Assembly: GCF_964340395.1 (NCBI RefSeq)
Contig: NC_135553.1
Location: 10,494,501-10,558,500, forward strand
DNA from: Glandiceps talaboti
Lineage: Eukaryota; Hemichordata; Enteropneusta; Spengelidae
Reading direction: 5' to 3'
Length of the DNA: 64,000 nucleotides
The translations under genes were made by a program, and so were the position numbers. Numbering within the stretch: the stretch's first letter is position 1; the number at the start of each line of letters is the position of its first letter. Below, piece by piece: positions 1 to 13,602 of the stretch. The notes under the pieces are model-generated. The model was not told the DNA's origin and searched no databases. It saw only the letters and a list, made by a program, of their open reading frames with translations.

Positions 1-2055
1 TACAAGTAACTCAAATATATAAATTCAACTATAAGCCAGTGTAGTCTCCATTTTTTGAGACCGAGAATAAAAACAATAACGTATACAGAAGCTCCAGTAA
101 ATGTTGATCATGCAATCAACTCATGATATCGAAACTTTTTGGATCACCAGACACTTGTGGATGTAAGCCTGAACACCTGATAAAGGAAAGTGATAACATC
201 AGAAAACCTAAGGCTACAACTTTTCTCTATCCGCACCCACACACGTGACATCTGCTATATGGATGTGAAGGACGCAGTATGTTGAATTAATTAGTTAGTA
301 CATGAATTCTTTTATGAGATGAATAAGATTACAAAATGTAGGGCATGATTACCCTCATTTGTAATTTTAGTTACAAGGTTTGTGAGATACATCTTGTCAC
401 CATCTGAATTGAATTACATATGAAATGCAATAGATAACTTTTAACACATAAGTTAGTATTTCTCACAGTCTGAAAGCTGATCATTCTTTACCTTGAAATG
501 TAATAGAAAACTCTCACACTTAGTATTAAAGTCAGTATTTGTCGTAGTCTGCAATTTGATCTCTTTGCATGCTTGTGGACAGGATCATACTATTGTTTTC
601 CAGACATCCGAAGTGATCATGAATTATAGAATAAATTGTAGTATCTAGATATCTAGAACACACAAAAAGATTAGAGGGTGGTATGTGCTCATTGAAAGCA
701 GTGAAACATGTATCCACACCCACCCTCCTACACCCCCCCAAAACCATTTCACCCTGTCCGCCCTGTTTACAGATCTTGTTTTAGTGTGCTTTTGACCTTT
801 CAATGTAATGTATATCACAGTAAAAGTTGTACCCAGTTTTTGAAACTTTACTATCGTTTCCATAACCTACTGCTGTGGAAACTGAGCTGTCAGACACAAG
901 TTGAATCTATTGTTGCACGTGGTAAATTACATGTACACAAGCAGGTGATAGTGAGTCTTTTGTTATGTATCATGGATAGAATCACCCTACATTGTATATT
1001 CGAGATAGTGTAGAAAGTGGAAGTCCCCCCAAAATATACACTGCAAGATCATGGAAGTCATCAGAAACACTACCTTACTGTCACTGACAGTACTTTTAAA
1101 GCAACATCCGTTCAATAAACGCCATAATAGCTAGTTTTAATACTTTGTGTCTTTTTTAGTTATAAGCTGAAAGATCGTTTTCCACTGTAGTACTGTAGGC
1201 CATACCAGTTACTAAGCACATTATATATGTACATGAAAAGACTTTTGATAATTTTAATAGAGTTCTAAAGTCATAACATAATTTTATATAAACTATAGTA
1301 CGATATGTGCACAATGGTTCTGTTTCAACACATGACTATTGAAAAGTTAGACACTGGCATTTTGCACATAATAATAATACTACATCAAAGTACAATATGT
1401 AATAGAAGTATTAAAACAAAAGTTGCAGAACTGTTAGATGAATTTCATCTCACACTTGTGTTGTATCTGTTGATCCTAGTTGAACCCAGGGTAATGGAAT
1501 TTACTCTAAATATCAGTATTAAAGATTTGGAAGGAAAGCTACGATAATCTCACTTGAGTACAAAACATATCACATACATGTAGATGTCGATCCTAATTTG
1601 TGGTGCCATTTTGATTACTATGTGTATATACATAAATGTATTCAGCTTGCTTCTATCCAGCTGTTTTGAATGGCAGGACAATGTAAAAAGACTACATGCA
1701 CATGTTCTTTTCTCACATATATTCTGTGCATGGCTGTTATGAACTTTTTCAGTTTCTTCCAAAGATGGCCAAAGCTGTACCCGAGGCTACCATTATAGAA
1801 CAGCTCCCAAGCGATAGGTTTACATGTACATGTTATCGTATAGCAGTCTCATTGTATTATTTTTATACTGGATACAGTGTGCTGTGCTTGTACATGTACA
1901 AATGTAGGAGTTTCGTGTCTGAACCAGTTGTTACCATTTCAAACCTACTTTTAACAATCGACATGTACATGTAGAGACATGATTTTATTTGATGTATAAT
2001 GTTATAAAGTGCAATTAATTATGTAGTGTGATGTGAAATGTATAATTTATTAATA
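1..2055. other. AT-rich non-coding, palindromic ACATGTACATGT words
   Basis: No gene, RNA gene or mobile element is recognised. The only visible structure is the palindrome ACATGTACATGT at 1822 and 1961 and the 14-bp palindrome TTGTACATGTACAA at 1889. Confidence 0.6.
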
Positions 2056-2246
2056 CAATGTAATATAATGTAATGTAGTATAGTGTAATGTAGTGTAGTG
2101 TAGTGTAGTGTAGTGTAATACAGTACAGCGTAGTGTAATGTAGTGTTGTGTAATGCAGTGTAGTGTAGTGTAAAGTAATGTAGTGTAGTGTAGTGTAATG
2201 CAGTGTAATGTAATGTAGTGTAATGTCATGTAATGTAATGTAATTG
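2056..2246. repeat. Degenerate pentanucleotide array (TGTAR)n
   Basis: About 190 bp made almost entirely of TGTAG, TGTAA and close variants. It leaves open frames on the minus strand with a Leu-His-Tyr-Ile-Thr pattern, which is a by-product of the repeat and not a protein gene. Confidence 0.95.
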
Positions 2247-4921
2247 TATGTGTATTTTTGTGAATAATAGTAAAGGTAAAATCTACCTTGAGAGTTGCTC
2301 AAGATTTGTTCCTGCGAAAATCATGGTAAAATGTATAAAGTAACGCAATATTATTATAGTAAATGTAATATATTATGTACATGTATAATGTTGGAAATAT
2401 AACTGTAACACAATTTGATGCTTTGTACAAGATATATGTCCTAGTTGCTTTCTTGATACTGACCTCGGCAAGAAGTACATTACAAATTTGTATTTTATGT
2501 TCTGATAACTAGAAATACTAAAGGAGAGTAATACCTATCTCACTGCAATGCAGCATTTGAATGAAAATAATTATGTATTTGGGAGACGTAAGTTTTGATT
2601 TTCACGATAAGTTTTGATTTTGATCGCTGTAAAAACTGCAGACCTGACAAAATCTATGAATTATGGAATTGTACGTACTGAAAAACAGTTTTAGCATGAA
2701 GCAGCTGGTTTTGTTATCTACATCACACATCTCTGTATACCCATATTGTAGTTAGTGTGTAGATGTTATCTGTGAGTTTCCATCTCTTGAGTGTTTGAAT
2801 GAATTGGAGTATTACTAATGTCTTATCCCGATTCATGTCTAATCTGTGGTGAATCTGTCCAGGGTGGGGTACACTTATGACCCCTACCATAAGATTGATT
2901 AATGTGTGTTCTAAATCTGATGTAAAGCAGTACTTGATAGGTTGCTGTCAAATTCTGCCGTCAGATTCTACTGTTTGGTAAATTTATGTTGTGGGTGCAT
3001 GTTTTTAAAGGTATATTAACTGCAACGGGGAAATATTTTTTTGACTAATTTTGTTCCTATTTTCAATATAATTTTACTGATGTGAAGCAATACTTGATAC
3101 TAGGTTAATGTCAAACTCTGTATTCAGATTTGACTGTGGTATATTTATGTTCTAAATTGTGGCAAGAATGTAGATCATTGTATAGTCACTGCTACCCTTC
3201 ACGGGGTTGATTTCAGCTACATGGACATGCATGTCCTTTCAACACTTGCTTATACATTTGAATTCAGTTTTTCACTTAACGAAACATTGGCAAGAAAATG
3301 TATTGCAAATTCTTACTGGGTTTTAAATCTACCCACTGTGTCTGGTGATGTCAGCATGTGATTTGAATATATGAGGAGAGTGGAGCTGTGCGACATAAAC
3401 ATACAGTGGTTACAGTATTCAATCAATCAGGGAGTTAGGGTGTTTGATAGGAAGAGGGTTAGACCCCTAGCTTAAAACCTATTTGCACTGTCTGCAGTGA
3501 GTGGACACTGTTCTATATGTTAGCCTCTAAGATTTGCTATCGAAAACACACACAAAAGCAGAGAGTCCAAAAGGGACTCTATATTACTGAAAAACGAGAG
3601 TTTTGATTTTGAAATTTTTTTCGCACCTGAATAAATTGTTATCGTGTTGTTAGATACTGCTGATGGTTTTTGTGTGCTATTCAAACTGCTTTGAATAGAT
3701 GCTACAGAAGGCATAGCTTGTCAGTTAACTAAAGAATCAAATATTTTGAACACATTTTTTCTTTCTTTAGGTGGATAATATTGTAAGCGACTCCTGTCTG
3801 TCACTGTGTAGAGAGATGATCTTCTTTCTCATTCTCTAATAGACCAGATAGAAATTCCAAATCCAAGCCAGTCTATCAAAGCGACATGTTTTGAATATTT
3901 ATTTAGTAAAAGATGACACATTTTATGCAGATTTATCCATGGAATGTCGCACAATGTCTGTTGAAAGATAAATGTAAGACAGGTACAGTTGTTTTTAAAG
4001 CCCTTAAATGCACCACGATGTTGATTCATATATGATCAACTCAAATATGTAGAGTCCATTGTCATGGTGATTGGATAATGCTACAATTGTTTATTTGCCC
4101 TGATTCTTCTTTTTGAGCATTTTGTTTATCTTGATAATTCTAGGTCAAAGGTCAACCTGCAGCATGTGTACTTGTTTGTCACCATGGCTCATATATAAAA
4201 CTTTGCCACCTACATGGCTTTATAACATCTTGTGTCATTTGTAGCTTTTCAATATGCTATGTCAATATGCTACTCCTAATGAAGATAGATGGTGAAACTG
4301 AAATTCAATCAAAATTTGCTGTATAGCAATCACTTTATATGAAATACAACCATATACAGACCATAATCATTTTATATGAAAAGTTGTATCAAACTAAACA
4401 CAAGCAATGACATGTTATGATATAACTAATACTCGCCTTGATCATCACTTTTTATGAAATACTGTATAACTAAATTCACACAGGCCATTTTAGTGTACCC
4501 TTAGGAGTAATATTAACACAGTACAAAGCGTTTATAGCAAATCAAAATCTATTTGAAATAGTTGGGTCTGAAATAATTATGTTCTAATAATAAATTGCAT
4601 ACCAGGATAAATTTTCATCAATGTTTAAGTCAATAATGTGCTATTCAGAAAGTAAATTAACTCCAGCATTCTTTGGAACACAGTTTACGATATTAAGGTT
4701 TGTTTCTGATTCTCATTTGCTGAATATGTGTGTGTAATACGTTTATAGGTTTTGGTTCATGTGTCTTTATTATGTAGACTGTTGAGAGACACCAATTTCA
4801 TTCCTGATTCCTGGAAACACAAATTTGATGAGATGGACAATATAGCAGGAATTATGTTCAACCATCAAATACATCAGAAGGATTTAGCACCGCTCTTTAT
4901 TCGTACACTAAAATAAACACT
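2247..4921. other. Non-coding, no repeats of note
   Basis: No coding potential seen. A perfect DR1 nuclear-receptor type motif (AGGTCAAAGGTCA) lies at 4142-4154; otherwise nothing recognisable. Confidence 0.55.
4142..4154 (+). promoter_or_regulatory. DR1 nuclear receptor-like site
   Basis: The 13-mer AGGTCAAAGGTCA is a perfect direct repeat of AGGTCA spaced by one base, the consensus for RXR, HNF4 and COUP-TF type dimers. Function here is inference only. The same 13-mer recurs at 54925 and 55513. Confidence 0.35.
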
Positions 4922-5260
4922 AAAATGGTGCTGTAAATGAGAAATAAAACTCCTTATAGTAATTATTGTGCTTACACTGAATTTCATAGCCATAGTTTTA
5001 ATGCAAATAATGGTGAAAACGAGAAATAAAACTCCTAGAATTATTTTGCGTAAACTGAAAAGTATTATCCAAGAATTTCGTAGCCATAGTTGAAAAAATA
5101 CATTACAAATAATGGAGAAATAAAACTTCTAGATTTATTTGAAGTAATTTAACTTTAAAAACTTTAAAACAAGACTTTCATAGCCACAGTTTATAAAGTA
5201 CAAGCATAATGGAGATGAAAATGAGAAAGTGAAACTCCTTCTATCATTTTGTATATACTT
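4922..5260. repeat. Degenerate tandem repeat, about 82-111 bp unit, 4 copies
   Basis: The block GAGAAATAAAACTCC recurs near 4938, 5020, 5112 and 5223 with variants, each followed by TTTCATAGCCATAGTT-like sequence and AATAATGG. The copies are diverged and differ in length, so this is an old tandem array. Confidence 0.8.
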
Positions 5261-5708
5261 GAAACTGTTACAAGGCTTCCAAGTCTTTCAAATGAGCTCT
5301 GTAAGAGACATCGAAAAGGTTAGTTTAGATGTTCAGCACAGTGAAGGATGTACTTCAGCTAAAACTTGAATGTTGGAGACATGGAAAGCTGTTTTGTTGT
5401 AATGGTCTACACTTAAAAGCTGTTGATATAATTTATCAATAATGTAACTTTAAACATTGTTGAAGACGGTTTGTTTTAAAAATTCATGTGATAAAAAATA
5501 CCGAATTACACTTTTTTCATCTCAATGGGCATCTACTTAACACATTTCGTGTAGATTTGCCATTTGGTTAATAACTACAATGTTTTAATGTTTTTTTGGA
5601 AAATCTATTTCATCCATTTGGAGGGGAAAATAAAGTGTGGTTAGAACTATCATTAATTCATTTAGGATATTTTAAAATCTAGAAAAAATATACTCTTGCA
5701 TCAAAAGA

Positions 5709-5791
5709 TATATTATGATATACATATAATATATACATATAATATATATAATATATATATTATGATATATTATGATATTTTATGATATACT
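5709..5791. repeat. AT-rich palindromic low-complexity block
   Basis: Alternating ATATAATATAT and TATGATATA words that can pair with each other. It is likely to extrude or melt easily; no other role is visible. Confidence 0.8.
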
Positions 5792-8700
5792 TTATCACAC
5801 ATCTTTCTTGTAAAGATAAGGGAAATTGTTTCTTTGCAGTCCACATTTCCTTAATCTCTGAGGTCTCATTATGTACATGATTGCATATTGTAAATCGGTT
5901 TTACCAAAAAGATACTTGTATGAACATTACTTGATAGAAATCAATAAATGAATATTTATAAATATATAACATTCTATTTGTACAGGTAACCTTTGATGGC
6001 TTTGATGAGTTAAATTCTCCCATATTGCATACACTGGGATCGTCATATTTTATGTTATCTTAGTTTGATAATAGTTATACAAAATAAGAGAAGAACTGAG
6101 AAATTAGACAACGCTTGAAGTATAAGTTTTTAAAAGTCAATGTACATTGTATATCAATCAAAAATTTTCTTTGAAAACCTATAACTTTTTATATTTTGTA
6201 AGTATAATCTTCATTATGAACAAAGCAGACATGTCTTTAGTATCATTGTAAAACCACATGCCTCTTTATGGCACTGTGCGAAGAGGCATAAATGGAAAGG
6301 TGTGCTCTTTAACTTGCAAGAATGGTATACGACTTGTAACAAGTTCAATGAAGTAGAATTCTCATCATGCTTAAGTTAGGTATTAAGCACTTATAGTGTA
6401 CACCATTGAAGCAGTTGTCCTGTGTTGATGTTTTTACAATATTAGCTCTTAATACAAATGATAAATATTTTTATTTGTAGTTTCTGGCAATAGTAGAATT
6501 ATGTAGTATAAAGCCCTGCTTGGAATGTAAACTGTCTTGGGAAAATGAACAATTGTTATCAAATTTCTACACAAACTCAGACTATCCTGCTAATCATCAA
6601 ATTTCTACATAAACTTAAAGACTTCCGTAGTATATAGTTACATGTAGTTTTGAGAAGAGTGTGACAACTGGTGAATAAAACTAACTGTAATTTAATACAT
6701 ACTTGAAGGCAGTACACAAAGTTCAGAGACATTAAATGAACCTTTTAGTGATAAATTCACCAAGGAATGAGTTGTTTACTCAACTGTGAATCTTAACTGG
6801 ATAGGGGCAGATGGATTGGCAGGAAGGGAAAAACAAAACAAAAATCAATAGACTGTGGAGTTATATTCACACCTGTCACTTAGCATAATCATTAAATGAG
6901 TTTTTTAAAAACCAGTCATACCAGTAATGCACTAAAATAGTGTATAACAAACCTGTTTAAATGTGGAATAGTGCCGATACTTCCTGTATGTACCCTACTC
7001 CAGTATTTTGACATGTTTCTTAAGTTGTTAAAGCCATAAAAATGTAAATTTAGTTCCTTCTATGTTGTAGGTGCTTCTACTAGAGGTGGCTAGTGTCACC
7101 ATAGATCATGTCTATGTCTGATGTAGCTGGAAGTATTTGAAGTAAAGTATTATTTTATGATGTGACTGATGTAATAGTTGCAAAACATGTGTCCGTCATT
7201 TATTGATTTATGAATGGGTGCATGACACTGAACATAATCAAACCTTTATTGTTGTGTGTACTAAACTAGAAAAAAAGAACATCTACCTTCCTCCTTCGTA
7301 CATTGGCATAGCAGTTTAACTTGTCATATACATGTATTTTAACAAAGTCTACACCAAATACACATTTATGTGTAGGTGCTTGAAACATGTTTCCAAAGGC
7401 ATACATGTATTTACTAATATAGCCTGAACTAAACTTAGCTTCCAATATATTTCTAAGAATTGGAGTTGGAAAATCAAAGTGATGGACACATTAAATGTTT
7501 CCAAAACGGAAGAGTTTGACCGCTGTAACATTGAAACAAACAAAAGTAAAATAAAAAATAAACTTTCTTTAGGTTACTTTGACCTGCTTTTTCCACTACA
7601 AGACACAATAGAACATCCTACGACACAATGATACATGGCATATCTGATCAAGGACAATGCGTCAGATGTTCTGAAAATAGCTTTCTTTCATTGCGATGCT
7701 TTTCAGGTGATCAGTCAATGTAACACAATAACTTTATTATCCCATTTTATGAACCATTCGTCAAGGGAATTTTCAATATCTCACTAGGACTATTAACTAA
7801 TAGTCTTTTTATGAAAGCCTTTTTGATGTGAATGATATGCTTTTGTTTGTCTTACGTGTACAAACTGCTCTTGGTAGTACTACATGTTTTACTCTTAGTA
7901 ATTAAGTTTTTGTGCAATAAAATGAAAAATGAAAGTGCATTCTCAATGTGATTTTATTTTGCACAAATTTAAAAATATGAACAATGCCTGTTTAAACTAT
8001 TATTCATGTATGAGGAGTGATAACATTTGAAATGTCTATGTTAACTGCTTGTCATGCTTGTGAGTAATAAAGGGATGAAACATTTCCTTGCATTATTTTT
8101 GGGTTTTAGAATGTGAGTAAAAATAACTGAAAGTTGTGCATGAATGAAATGTGGTTTTGTGGCTGTGTTGTATGAAGACCATTAAAGTTTGATGTCATGT
8201 TTTGTTGTCACATGGAACCGTAGCCTTTTTAAGCAGAAAGTGTAAGATGAAGGGGATGAGCTGAAGCTGACTCTTCTCTTGGTTTTTAGTGTGTCATTGA
8301 GGATGTAAAAAGACTCATGAGTCAATAAAAGCAAACCTTTAAATCCACTTATGTTCCTAATAGTCAGAAGACGTAATCTCATTAGATCCAGTCTGGACAG
8401 GGTGGGAAAATCCCAGATGGCCAGCATGGATACATGGAATCGTCTTTCTAATTCTTTGAGACTTTGAATAGGTTTTCCATTTTCTAGCCAATGGAAATAG
8501 AATTGTCAGAGCTGTAATTGCAATTTAAGGCTGTCAGGCTTGCATTTATTCTAATATTAGACGATGTCAAATAGGCATTGTGTGTTGTGACAAGTAATCC
8601 ATCATCCTGTCAACATCCAATAGAGATATTTTGTGAGATAGATAGCGACACGTCATTGATGATCAATTAATAAACTTACCTCTGACGATAGTAGATTGTA

Positions 8701-11297
8701 AACTTTCTAATTTTACTTTTGATGTCAATTAAGTTTCTCAAATGGCTGTAAGGAACATTACGAATTGAACATTTCTTCAGGTGTTGAAAACTCTTGTGCA
8801 CATGCATTGTAAATAGTGACAGCTACGTGAAACTGAGAATAAATGTTGCGTGCTTTCATATGTCCTACTGTTTCTTTAATGACATTTTATCTTCCTGACT
8901 TCTGAATGTAGAGTGTTATCTAGAATGCTTTTACATTCTAGTTTTTTATCTTCTTCTCATCTGTTTCAATGTCTGATTTCTGTATTGATTATGGTATGTG
9001 AAAGTTATTCTCAAAAAAACTGACCTTCTTTTTCCCATTGATATTAAGTCTTAAAATTGTGTACATTTATTCAACAGTTTGATATTCACACTGAAAAACA
9101 ATGAAAGTGACGTTTCCGAAATACCTACACAATAGCAGAAATGGGCAAAGACTCCCTATATCAATGTACAAGCAAACAGCGCTATGAATGGTACCAGATT
9201 CCAGTCTTATTTATTTGGTCTGATATTTTCAAACTTAGCCATTAAACACATTATTGCTACCCTTTCCACATGAATGTCTATAAAAGTAGTACACATCAGC
9301 TCACAAAATACTTTTTGAATTAACAAAAAAAAGCACAATCAACATTTCACAGTGACGAAAGATTCATTCTCTTGAATGAAATAAACTTGTCGGGCAGGAT
9401 GTTGTTAACCATCCAGGGTATTATGAGGTTACAGAGAGTTCACCAAAACATGATTACCTTATTTCATTCACTGCATGCAGGAAAACAATTTTGTCAATTT
9501 GATGAAAGATTACCCAGTGTCTTCATTCGAGTCATAAATATAAATGCTGTGGCGCTATTGCAAATTGAATAATACCTTACTAATGTTGTCAAATTTACAT
9601 TCTTGATTGAGATGAATGTTTGGTGTAGAATTTGATAGGATTGTATTTGTGACCATCCAAGCGTAATTTAATCTGTGATCGGATGTAATGTATTACAACT
9701 AGGGTACGTGTACATGTATGTAGATGTTTGTGATTTGTTCCCAGCATTTGATGTACATCTTTATGTGTTAACTGCTGCTGACATTTGATTTGATTAAATT
9801 TTAATAGAAGTCACATTTTGTCAGGATAATGTTTACAAGGTTTCAAGTGACATCTGTTTAATAGTAAATTAACAGATGGAACTTTTTCTATACTAGTATG
9901 TAAACATTGAAGATTCTAACTGTCAAGTTAATGTATGTAACATCTTTGATGGAAAATGAACTAACTAATGTATAGTACACACGTAGTATATTTTTCTGTC
10001 TATGACCAGATCATTAATTTTGATACTCTGGTAGCTTTGCCTGAATCCATTGTCACATTTCACATCCATCAGCATTTACAAATTAATTCCAGTTTTACGT
10101 TATTTTATCAAAGTTCCATTTCTGTTCTAAACTGTGCAAATTTACTTCTAGGCTGATGATTTAAAATTAATGCAAGTTTTGGCTGATGATTTCATTGCCT
10201 GCACACAGAATGCTACATTCATTGTAATGGAATTGTTGTATTTGTCAACATTTGCAATGTCTAAAAGGATTTCAGGATTTCAGGATTTCAGGATAAATCG
10301 TTGAAGAATACAGCATACGTAGACTCCAGTATCATATGTTCTCTTTTATCTAAGAATATTAACCTCAAGGATGATGTATTATCTTGGATGATTGTGACTT
10401 AAACTGAAGTCTTTTAAAAAAAGATTATTTACTAATAATCTTCAGTGCAGATAGGACTACAGAAAGACTTGTAGACAAGCAACAGAGATGAAAATTGCGA
10501 CGACAACACTGAACATTTTGAATGAAGCATAAGAAACAAGGCTCCTATAAAATAAGTTAAGAAGATTTAGCTTTAATTGTTGTTCATTGTGTGCTTTGCA
10601 GAAATACGTGCTTATACATGTAGACAGAGGCACTACTGTCCGAACAGGTTGTGAAAGCCAATAGAGTAAAGTGTATTAAAATGAAATCTTCTAAAGTTTA
10701 GAACTCAGTGAGTGTAGGTTTACTATGATTGTCATCACTCTTAGTGCCGCTGACCAATTGGTGATACAATCAGCAGTGCATTTCAGATTGCGGCCGCCAA
10801 AGAAAACCAATATCTGAAATGCAATACTCAATCTTGTGGGAGTGTATATGACTGTAGCTTTATTGAGAGAGAAAAATTTGAGACATTCTATCGTTTCATC
10901 AGGCATGCATGCATGCAACCCTGTCTCGGGTCGTAAATTCCAGAATATCAAATAAGATCCTTAGTTATTAGGGTATTTTAGGATTAGGAACTCAGTGTAT
11001 TGCATAAGACAACTACTGGCAAAGTAATGTACCGAGTGCAGTTAGGCAGAAAATTGGAAAGGTCATGGAAGGGCATGCCAGGGTTAATCTGTAGTATAAT
11101 TGATTCCTTTGTAGACTGTGAATGCCTGCGCTATGTTTACATGTACATGTCGTTCTGCCAACACTACTTTGAATAGGAAAGAAGCACTTGTAGCTTTTGG
11201 GGCTTATCTACAGTTATACACATGGAAAGCTTTATTTCAAACTTAAATTTGACTGTGAAATTTGTCTGTTAGAGAAAAACATATTATGTGTATATCC

Positions 11298-11300
<3 letters not shown>
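5792..11300. other. Non-coding, small repeats only
   Basis: No exon or element is recognised. A short 8-bp tandem (AGGATTTC) at 10266-10294, a NotI-type word GCGGCCGC near 10790 (rare in this AT-rich DNA) and an ACATGTACATGT word at 11139 are the only marks. Confidence 0.55.
10266..10294. repeat. (AGGATTTC) x3.6
   Basis: Three complete and one partial perfect copy of an 8-bp unit. Confidence 0.9.
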
Positions 11301-11337
<37 letters not shown>

Positions 11338-11357
11338 TGTGTGTGTGGGGGGGGGGG
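11301..11357. repeat. (GT)n microsatellite followed by poly-G
   Basis: A GT run interrupted once by AT and ending in eleven consecutive G. Confidence 0.97.
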
Positions 11358-11801
11358 TATCAGTGCTCCTTCCAGGACCCCCTTCTATAGCTATGTAAAC
11401 TGAACAAAATAAGAAATAGTGTCAAGTGTACCCCATTTTAGATTGTACAGCTTGAAAAAAACAAATCCACTTCAGACAAATGTGCTAGAAAACACATCCC
11501 AGAAGAATTGATAGAATTTAACCCACCCAATAGTCTCAGTTTTACTGTCTTCAAAATCAATGTAATGTCTTTTCAATGTCATTTATAAACATAATATAAA
11601 ATATATATCTAGCACTTTTGAATTAATAAATGCAAATAATTGTCAAATAATGAACTTTTTAGTAATACATTCTTTGCATTTGTAAATACAGCACATTTGT
11701 TCCATGAGTTTTACATACAAAATGTACACCAAATTGTGGTAATGTGACAAAAGTCTGTTAAAACTCATTGTCATTAACCAAGACCAAGACGCACCATCAA
11801 G

Positions 11802-11870
11802 AGGTATATTTATATTTCACAGCGTCCTGGAAGAAATATCAGCTCTAGTTTGCACGAATGAATATAACCT
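11802..11870. repeat. Short dispersed repeat with inverted ends, copy 1
   Basis: The segment starts AGGTATATTTATATTTCA and ends TGAATATAACCT, roughly inverted ends, around a core TTCACAGCGTCCTGGAAG then AAATATCAGCTCT. A diverged copy with the same core lies at 25374-25434. It may be a fragment of a small non-autonomous element; the family is unknown to me. Confidence 0.5.
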
Positions 11871-13350
11871 TATTTCTTACCTTGATCTTGAATGTACTAT
11901 TATAAGCAATTTGTAAACATCCAAGTTTTGAATAACCACCCAATTGTGAAATATTTACTCGAAACCATTAAATTGTGCTTTTAGTATGTTGGAAGTGGTA
12001 TGTACAGGTAAAGTGTCTCTATGCTCTGTAACATTTAATGAGAACATAAATATCAATAGTTACAACCCAAGCAAACTGCAGAAGATTTGATGATGATGGC
12101 TCAACGTGGGACTAAATTACAAGCTGATTTGTGGATCATTACTCTGTGGTTTAGCCAAGTCTAGCTTTGATGTTTATTGTCGATTTATGTGTCTGTGCCT
12201 GTGGTTGCTTTCCATGTTGTAGATTAAGATAAACGACTGCAGGTACCACAAGAATGATGGCTTCTGTCATTTTGTACCATTTAACTCGGCGATAATAGAG
12301 TAACAACTACATCAGGTTATTAAATCTCTGTTTAGCCGTAAACAACTCTAAGACATGCATTTGGGGTGCAGCCAACAAAGCTGTTAATGCAAAGAGCTGT
12401 TCAGAGACAATTGACAGTATGTGTATGAGAATGAATTGTTCAAGTGTCAGTGTTAAAGATGTGTTTTTCAGTAGGAGGGCATTGGGGAACTCATTCATGA
12501 ACAAACATTTTGTACTCACAGAATATAATGTCATGTGCACATTTGGGAGGAGAAAATAGAACTACAAGTATATACAACATGTAGATTCTTCTGGTTTTGA
12601 AATAGATGTGGCCATGTAAGGGGAGAGGTGTCTGTTAGGATTTAGCATCACTGTGATTGGGAATCAAATGAGAGAGGCAAGATTATTGTGGCGGATAGGG
12701 AGTTTACTGTGACTATTAATTTTAATTTACCATATCTCTGAGAGCTTGTATAGTACCTATTATTGAATTCCCATCTAACCAGTAACCAATCAAACAACAA
12801 AATGCTAAACAGAATGCATTATTCTCTTACTTTGTCTTCAGGCTACTGTACATGAAACAAAACATTAATTCTAGGCAATGAGCCGTTATTTCAAGTGGAT
12901 GTTTCTGCTACTTTGCCCCTAATTATGCTGTATATATCGTAAATAATAAGTCACCTACAGTATAGCATTTATTAAAGTACAAATTTAAATTCCAAAGATC
13001 GTGAAATGTACATGGATGTATGTATACAAGCATACTGACGGTAGGCAGTGATCACTTTCCACTTTATCCAGGTCCCAAGATCATGTATCCCATTTTCCAA
13101 AGTGCTTGTGGTGGTAATTGCTGTCATTATGTGCCATCTTGAAAGTTCCTGTCACAAATAATTGGTCTGAACTCTCTGCCCTCACTTTCATTCAGTCCTC
13201 ATTTTCCTGTTTAAATAAACTCCCATTTAGATAGACAATATTGTAAAGAATGTGTTGGCTCATATGTGGTTGTCAAACACAAAGATATATGATTGAAAGG
13301 TGCTTGGTACAAATTTAAAAGCTGTTCCAAGCATTTAAAGTTCGGTTTTC
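11871..13350. other. Non-coding, nothing recognised
   Basis: No supported gene or repeat is seen on either strand. Confidence 0.5.
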
Positions 13351-13602
13351 AATAGGGAACTTGCAATGCAGACTGAGCATGCTCAGATGCAAAGGACTAT
13401 GGGATTATCTGTGGTTATCGTAATATCTTATCTGGAGCTACCGATGAAATAAACCTCCCACACTGGTCAAGCTAAATATGAATTGATCATTCATGGTTAT
13501 AAACAATTTAACAACATTGTTTACAATACTAATTGATTAGTATTTATTATCACATTTCCCATGATGCAACATTCAACATGGTAGGTTTGCAAGTTCCCTA
13601 TT
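13351..13602. mobile_element. MITE with 16-bp perfect terminal inverted repeats
   Basis: AATAGGGAACTTGCAA at 13351-13366 is the exact reverse complement of TTGCAAGTTCCCTATT at 13587-13602. If the outermost TA is the duplicated target, this is a 250-bp non-autonomous Tc1/mariner-like element with ends GGGAACTTGCAA. Just inside the left end is the palindrome TGAGCATGCTCA, and a second one (AATACTAAT-TG-ATTAGTATT) is near 13527. There is no transposase. The family assignment rests only on the TA and end length. Confidence 0.65.

Noticed and set aside
2015-2302. Leu-His-Tyr-Ile-Thr repeat protein on the minus strand
   Set aside because: By-product of the pentanucleotide array.
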